Below are positions 35,609 to 40,244 of a stretch of DNA of 40,244 bases, in pieces (position 1 is the first letter of the stretch; each line of letters opens with the position of its first letter). A model generated the notes under the pieces. The model did not search any database. It was not told the DNA's origin and worked only from the letters and a program-made list of their open reading frames with translations. A program made the translations under genes and the position numbers. This stretch comes from Gemmatimonadota bacterium. GTDB taxonomy: Bacteria > Gemmatimonadota > Gemmatimonadetes > Gemmatimonadales > Gemmatimonadaceae. The stretch is from the NCBI GenBank assembly GCA_016218305.1, contig JACREJ010000029.1, forward strand, positions 1 to 40,244, given 5' to 3'.

Positions 35609-36720
35609 TAGAGGAAGCTCTCGGGAGCCACATACTCCATGCCGAAAGCCTCCGCCACGCCCTTGTAGGTCACCTTGCCGGCGATCACGTTCAGGCCCAT
35701 CAGCAGCGCCTTGTCGTCCTTGCAGGCCTTCTTCCAGCCCTTGTTCGCCAGCGTCAGCGCGTACGGGAGCGTCGCGTTGGTCAGCGCCAGCGTCGAGGTG
35801 CGGGGCACGCCGCCCGGCATGTTGGCCACGCCATAATGGATCACGCCGTCCACCACGTAGACCGGGTTCTCGTGCGTGGTTGCATGGATCGTCTCCACGC
35901 AGCCGCCCTGGTCGATGGCGACGTCCACGATGACCGAGCCCTTCTTCATGAGCTTCAGGTCGTCCTTGCGGATCAGCTTCGGCGCCTTGGCCCCCGGGAT
36001 CAGCACGCCGCCAACCACCAGGTCGGCCGTCGCGATCTGCTCCAGGATGTTGTGGCGGTTGCTGTGGATCAGCGTCACGTTCGCCGGCATCACGTCGCTC
36101 AGGTAGCGGAGGCGCGGGAGCGACAGGTCGAGGATCGTAACCTTGGCCCCCATGCCCGCGGCCATCTTGGCCGCGTTGATGCCCACGATGCCGCCGCCCA
36201 GCACCACCACGTGTGCGGGCGGCACGCCCGGCACGCCGCCCAGCAGCAGGCCGAGGCCGCCGTACAGCTTCTCGAGGTACTTGGCGCCTTCCTGCGTCGC
36301 CATGCGCCCGGCCACCTCGGACATCGGGATCAGCAGCGGCAGGTCACCGTTGGCCAGCTCGACCGTTTCGTACGCGATGCACGTCGCGCCCGAGTCGAGG
36401 TGCGCCTTCGTCAGCTGCTCGTCGGCGGCGAAGTGGAAGTAGGTGAAGATCGTCTGCCCCTTGCGCATCCGCGGCCACTCCACGGCGATGGGCTCCTTCA
36501 CCTTGATGATCATCTCCGCTTCCTTCCACACCTCGTCCGCGGTCTTGAGGATCTTGGCGCCGACGGCGACGTACTGCTCGTCGCTGAAGCCGCTTCCCTC
36601 GCCCGCCGACTTCTCGACGAACACGGTATGACCGGCCGACACAAGCGCCTCGACCCCAGCGGGGACGCAAGAGACGCGGTTTTCGTTCGTCTTGATTTCC
36701 TTCGGGATGCCGATGCGCAT
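35608..36720 (-). CDS. ald: Alanine dehydrogenase
   Basis: NAD-dependent oxidative deamination of alanine to pyruvate (reversible), 370 residues, normal length. N-terminal [23 protein letters not shown], Lys in the [10 protein letters not shown] region and catalytic His in YFHFAADE, then the Rossmann loop [14 protein letters not shown] near 170-185, and [24 protein letters not shown]. Start ATG at 36720 begins the conserved strand; the ribosome site is weak, and 13 additional in-frame codons upstream are not supported. The upstream region has an AT-rich -10-like TAAAAT. Its stop codon is the edge of repeat block C. Confidence 0.97.
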   Translation of the reverse strand: MRIGIPKEIKTNENRVSCVPAGVEALVSAGHTVFVEKSAGEGSGFSDEQYVAVGAKILKTADEVWKEAEMIIKVKEPIAVEWPRMRKGQTIFTYFHFAADEQLTKAHLDSGATCIAYETVELANGDLPLLIPMSEVAGRMATQEGAKYLEKLYGGLGLLLGGVPGVPPAHVVVLGGGIVGINAAKMAAGMGAKVTILDLSLPRLRYLSDVMPANVTLIHSNRHNILEQIATADLVVGGVLIPGAKAPKLIRKDDLKLMKKGSVIVDVAIDQGGCVETIHATTHENPVYVVDGVIHYGVANMPGGVPRTSTLALTNATLPYALTLANKGWKKACKDDKALLMGLNVIAGKVTYKGVAEAFGMEYVAPESFL

Positions 36721-36873
36721 GGTATGATCGCGAGTTGAATGGTCAGGGAAAAACAGCACCTAAATTTTACCACATTTTCGAGGCAAGCGGGCACTCGCTT
36801 TTCCCCTAAACGGAGTCAGGCAAATCCCCGTTGACCGATCGGTGCGGCGCGGGGCGAGAAGCAGCGTTCCGCC

Positions 36874-36922
36874 GTCTACCCTCTTCGGTCTACCGCCTAC
36901 CGTCTACCATCTACCGTCTACC
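36874..36922. repeat. Repeat block D: seven 7-bp units after the M16 peptidase gene
   Basis: Seven consecutive 7-base units with consensus GTCTACC run from 36874 to 36922: five intact in a row from 36888 and one at 36874, with a degenerate unit between. On the minus strand this is (GGTAGAC)n, beginning two bases after the stop of the peptidase gene (36924-36926). No complementary arm is present, so unlike A-C it is not a hairpin by itself. Confidence 0.8.
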
Positions 36923-36923
36923 T

Positions 36924-38183
36924 TCAGCCCTTCGGCCCCAACGAAACCACCGTCTGCTCCGCCGGCCGGAAGAACTCGGCGCACGCCGCGCGCGCCGCGT
37001 CCACGTCGATGGCGTCCACGCGACGCAGCACCTCGTCGAGCGGGCGGAACGGCTCGTGGTAGAGCTCCACCGACGCCAGCCGGTACATCCGCGCCGACGG
37101 ACTCTCGAGCCCGAGCGTAATCTGCCCCTTCAACTGCTGGCGTCCCTGCGCGAGCTCCTGCTCTGTGATGCCGAACTCCGACACCCGGTGCAGCTCCTCC
37201 TGCACGGCGGCCAGCGCGTCAGCGCGCGTCTCCGGCGCCGTTCCTACGTACACGCCGTGCGCGCCGGCCAGCGAGTGGAAGCTCTGGAAGGTGTAGACGC
37301 TGTACGCGAGCCCCAGCTCCTCGCGCACCCGCTGGAACAACCGCGAGCTCATCCCGCCCCCAAGCAGCGTGTCCACCAGCATCAGCGCGTAGCGCCGTTC
37401 GTCGCGGTGCGGCACCGTCGCGGAGCCGAGGACGACGTGGCACTGTGCGCCGTCGCGGTCCACGTGGCGCATCGACGGAGCGAGCGGCACGGCCGCCACT
37501 TCCACCATCGGGGTATCGTCACCGCGCGGCAGATCGGCCCACCCGGCCGCCGCCAGCACGGCAAGCAGGTGCTCGTGCGTCACGTTGCCGGCGGCCGACA
37601 CCACGACATGCGGCGGATGGTAGGCCCGCGCATGCAGGGCCCGCAGATCCTCCAGCTTCATGTTGGCCACCGTCTCGCGCGTCCCGAGGATCGTGTACCC
37701 CATCGGGTGCGTGCCCCACAGCGCCTCGTTGTGCATCTCGAAGACGAGATCGTCCGGGGTGTCCTCCACCATGGAGATCTCCTCCAGCACGACCTTGCGC
37801 TCGAGCCGCAGGTCCTCGGCCCTCAGCAGCGGACGGAACATGAGGTCGAACATCACGTCCGCCGCCTGCGGCAGGTGCTCGTCGAGCACCCGCGCCTGGA
37901 ACGACGTGTGCTCGCGCGACGTGTAGGCGTCCAGCGACCCGCCCAGCGACTCCAGGGAGAGGGCCAGCTCGTGCGCGTTGCGACGCTCCGTCCCCTTGAA
38001 CACGAGGTGCTCGAGCAGGTGCGACACGCCCATCACCTCGCGCGGCTCGTGCACCGATGCCGCGCGCACCCAGGCACCCAAAGCAACTGACCGCACTCCC
38101 GGATAGAACTCCGAGAGCACGGTCAGACCGTTGGGCAGCACGGTGCGCTGCACCCCCGACGCAGGGACGGGGGAGTGCGTCAT
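36924..38183 (-). CDS. M16-family zinc peptidase
   Basis: 419 residues; an inverzincin, with the HxxEH motif reading HLLEH at residues 55-59 and a downstream Glu in the VVLEEISMVEDTPDD region near 134-135 completing the zinc site. It is the compact one-chain type of bacterial processing peptidase (YmxG/PqqL-like), with a second inactive half at about 200-419 (ARYALMLVDTLLGGGMSSRLFQRVREELGLAYSVYTFQSF). A role in peptide or protein processing is inferred; substrate unknown. It starts two bases after pnp ends, so it shares the pnp transcript, a common order in bacteria. The ATG at 38183 is well placed. Confidence 0.93.
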   Translation of the reverse strand: MTHSPVPASGVQRTVLPNGLTVLSEFYPGVRSVALGAWVRAASVHEPREVMGVSHLLEHLVFKGTERRNAHELALSLESLGGSLDAYTSREHTSFQARVLDEHLPQAADVMFDLMFRPLLRAEDLRLERKVVLEEISMVEDTPDDLVFEMHNEALWGTHPMGYTILGTRETVANMKLEDLRALHARAYHPPHVVVSAAGNVTHEHLLAVLAAAGWADLPRGDDTPMVEVAAVPLAPSMRHVDRDGAQCHVVLGSATVPHRDERRYALMLVDTLLGGGMSSRLFQRVREELGLAYSVYTFQSFHSLAGAHGVYVGTAPETRADALAAVQEELHRVSEFGITEQELAQGRQQLKGQITLGLESPSARMYRLASVELYHEPFRPLDEVLRRVDAIDVDAARAACAEFFRPAEQTVVSLGPKG

Positions 38184-38185
38184 GA

Positions 38186-40244
38186 CTACTTGCGGGGTCC
38201 GCGCCCGCCGCGGCCGCCACGGCCGCCGCGATCGCCGCCTTCACGCCGCGGACGCTCGTCGCCTTCCGACGACGTCGGCGCAGCCGGCGCGCCTTCCGTC
38301 GTGGCGTAGGCATCGCCCTCCGGCGCCACCGTCGGCGCCGGCGCGGCGCCGGCCTCGCCGGCCCCCGGCTTCGGAATCAGGGCCTTCATGGAGAGGCGCA
38401 GGCGGCCGCGCTCGTCGCGCTCCACCAGCTTCACCGTCACCACCTCGCCCTTCTTCACCACGTCTTCCGGCTTCTCGACGCGCGTGTGGCGCATCTCGGA
38501 GACGTGCAGCAGCGCCTCGGTCCCGGGCATGATCTCGATGAACGCGCCGAAGGCCGTCACGCTCTTCACGGTGCCCTGATAGGTCAGGCCGACTTCCGGC
38601 TCGGCGGTGATCGCCGCCACCATCTGGCGCGCGCGCTCCATCGCCTCGCCGCCGACGGCGGCGATCGTGACGAGCCCGGTGTCGTCCACCGTCAGCTCGG
38701 CACCCGTCTCCTCCTGGATGCCGCGGATCGTCTTGCCCTTCGGGCCGATCAGGTCGCCGATCTTCTCGGGGTTGATGTGCATCGTCACGATGCGCGGCGC
38801 CCACTTGCTCAGCTCGGCGCGCGGCGTCGGCAGTGCCTTGTCCATCTCGCCGAGGATGTGCAGGCGGCCCAGCTTCGCCTGCGCCAGCGCCTCGCCCATG
38901 ATCTTCAGGTCGAGCCCCTGGATCTTGATGTCCATCTGGATCGACGTGATGCCGTCCTTCGTCCCCGCCACCTTGAAGTCCATGTCGCCGAGGTGGTCCT
39001 CGGTGCCGAGGATGTCGGTGAGGATGGCGTACTTCTTCCCTTCCTTGATCAGCCCCATCGCCACGCCGGCCACCGCGCCCTTGAGCGGGATCCCCGCGTC
39101 GAAGCACGAGAGCGAGCCGCCGCAGACCGTCGCCATGGACGACGAGCCGTTGGACTCGAGCACGTCCGACACGATGCGGATGGTGTACGGGAAGTCGGCG
39201 AAATCGGGGAGCACGCCCTGGATGGCACGCTCGGCCAGGTTGCCGTGGCCGATCTCGCGGCGGCTCGTGCCGCGCATCGGGCGCACTTCACCCGTGGAGA
39301 ACGGCGGGAAGTTGTAGTGCAGCATGAAGGCCTTGGTGGTTTCCTTGGCCGTGTCGATGCTGTCCATGCGCTGCACGTCGTTGCCCGTGCCCAATGTCGC
39401 CGCCACGAGCGCCTGCGTCTGGCCGCGCGTGAAGAGCGCCGAGCCGTGGGCGCGCGGGAGCACGCTGGTGTCGATGCTGATCGGGCGCACTTCGTTCGGC
39501 TTGCGGCCGTCCACGCGGAGGCCCGTCGACAGCACCTGGTCGCGCAGCGCGTTGTACTCGAGGTCGCCGAGCACGGCGCTGATGAACGGCACCTTCTCGG
39601 GCTCGAGCGTCGCCGCCAGCTCTTCCTTCACCGCGTCCTTGACGGCCTCGACGGCCTGGATGCGCGTGTGCTTCTCCTTCTGGTTGATCGCGGCCTCGAT
39701 CTTCGCCTTGGCGGCCTTCGTGACCGTCTTCAGCACGTCGTCCGGCGTCTCGGCCTTCGTCCACGCCATCTTCTCGACCGTGACTTTCGCGAGCAGCTCT
39801 TCCTGCATCGCGATGAGCTCCTTGATGCCGCGCTGCGCGATGCCAAGGCCCTCGATCACGTCATCTTCGCTGATCTCGAGCGCGCCACCCTCGACCATCA
39901 TGATCGAGTCTTGCGAGCCGGCGACCACGAGGTCCATGTCGGAGAACTCGAGCGCCTGGAACGTCGGGTTCAGCACCCACTTGTCCTCGACGCGGCCGAC
40001 GCGGACGCCGGCGATCGGGCCGGCCCACGGAATGCGCGAAGCGCTGAGCGCGAACGACGTGGCCAGCAGGCCGAGCACGTCGGCGTCATTCTCCTGGTCG
40101 GCGGAGATGACGTAGATGAAGACCTGGACCTCGTTCTGGAAGCCCTCGGGGAAGAGCGGCCGGATGGACCGGTCGATGATGCGGCACGAGAGGATTTCCT
40201 CGTCGCGCGGGCGCCCTTCGCGCTTGATGAAACCGCCCGGGATC
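38186..40244 (-). CDS. pnp: Polyribonucleotide nucleotidyltransferase (PNPase), 5' end missing
   Basis: 3'-to-5' phosphorolytic exoribonuclease of the RNA degradosome. 685 residues are visible; the frame runs off the window, losing roughly 75 N-terminal residues. Visible in order: GRPRDEEILSCRIIDRSIRPLFPEGF, the first RNase PH domain, helical linker, the second RNase PH domain with GRKPNEVRPISIDTSVLPRAHGSALFTRGQTQALV and SSMATVCGGSLSCFDAGIP, the KH domain with IGPKGKTIRGIQEETGA, and the S1 domain with GTVKSVTAFGAFIEI. The C-terminal 60 residues form a disordered, Ala/Glu then Arg/Gly-rich tail ending in RGG repeats. Followed by the M16 peptidase. Confidence 0.97.
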   Translation of the reverse strand, partial: IPGGFIKREGRPRDEEILSCRIIDRSIRPLFPEGFQNEVQVFIYVISADQENDADVLGLLATSFALSASRIPWAGPIAGVRVGRVEDKWVLNPTFQALEFSDMDLVVAGSQDSIMMVEGGALEISEDDVIEGLGIAQRGIKELIAMQEELLAKVTVEKMAWTKAETPDDVLKTVTKAAKAKIEAAINQKEKHTRIQAVEAVKDAVKEELAATLEPEKVPFISAVLGDLEYNALRDQVLSTGLRVDGRKPNEVRPISIDTSVLPRAHGSALFTRGQTQALVAATLGTGNDVQRMDSIDTAKETTKAFMLHYNFPPFSTGEVRPMRGTSRREIGHGNLAERAIQGVLPDFADFPYTIRIVSDVLESNGSSSMATVCGGSLSCFDAGIPLKGAVAGVAMGLIKEGKKYAILTDILGTEDHLGDMDFKVAGTKDGITSIQMDIKIQGLDLKIMGEALAQAKLGRLHILGEMDKALPTPRAELSKWAPRIVTMHINPEKIGDLIGPKGKTIRGIQEETGAELTVDDTGLVTIAAVGGEAMERARQMVAAITAEPEVGLTYQGTVKSVTAFGAFIEIMPGTEALLHVSEMRHTRVEKPEDVVKKGEVVTVKLVERDERGRLRLSMKALIPKPGAGEAGAAPAPTVAPEGDAYATTEGAPAAPTSSEGDERPRREGGDRGGRGGRGGRGPRK

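Noticed and set aside
36720-36790. Complete promoter for ald
   Set aside because: A TAAAAT -10-like word is present but no -35 at proper spacing could be assigned.

Overview
The window is one contiguous, GC-rich bacterial chromosome segment packed with housekeeping genes. Gene content and order, the tmRNA tag, and the style of the small secreted proteins best fit the phylum Gemmatimonadota. That assignment is an inference from the sequence; no database was searched. There is no transposase, integrase, phage gene, toxin-antitoxin pair or CRISPR array, so most of the window looks vertically inherited.

Layout. (1) 1-8809, plus strand: the 3' end of pssA, then a nearly gapless purine operon (purS, purQ, a small secreted BamE-like protein, a zinc-ribbon protein, purL, purF), followed by ppdK. 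(2) 8891-12629: a minus-strand acyltransferase/aminotransferase fusion, then osmC, a DUF350 membrane protein and a lytic transglycosylase on the plus strand, then a convergent dCMP deaminase. (3) 12814-17561, minus strand: a small exported protein, the ssrA tmRNA, a GAF-GGDEF diguanylate cyclase, larB and dus. (4) 17676-21062: a ptsN-like IIA protein (+), a MATE exporter (-) and a RocR-like receiver-EAL protein (+). (5) 21108-40244, all minus strand. Read in the direction of transcription this is pnp (cut by the window end), an M16 peptidase, ald, the rod-shape cluster mreB-mreC-mreD-mrdA-rodA, and an operon accD-folC-hisS-proS-lysA-phosphoesterase-guaA. Start and stop codons overlap at most junctions, as ATGA or GTGA, so translation is probably coupled.

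What stands out is between the genes. At transcription-unit boundaries the sequence just after a stop codon is a tandem-repeat block, and in three cases it folds back as a long inverted repeat. The clearest lies between ald and mreB: two 50-bp arms built of 11-bp units, starting at the ald stop codon and enclosing further hairpins. Comparable but unrelated repeats follow rodA, the GGDEF gene, the M16 peptidase and the ptsN-like gene. The words differ; the placement and purine/pyrimidine strand asymmetry recur. A second regulatory signal is a perfect CRP-type palindrome just upstream of accD. Among proteins, the most unusual are the acyltransferase/class V aminotransferase fusion, a receiver-EAL protein with every catalytic residue except one metal-binding Asp, and a LarB without its usual partners.
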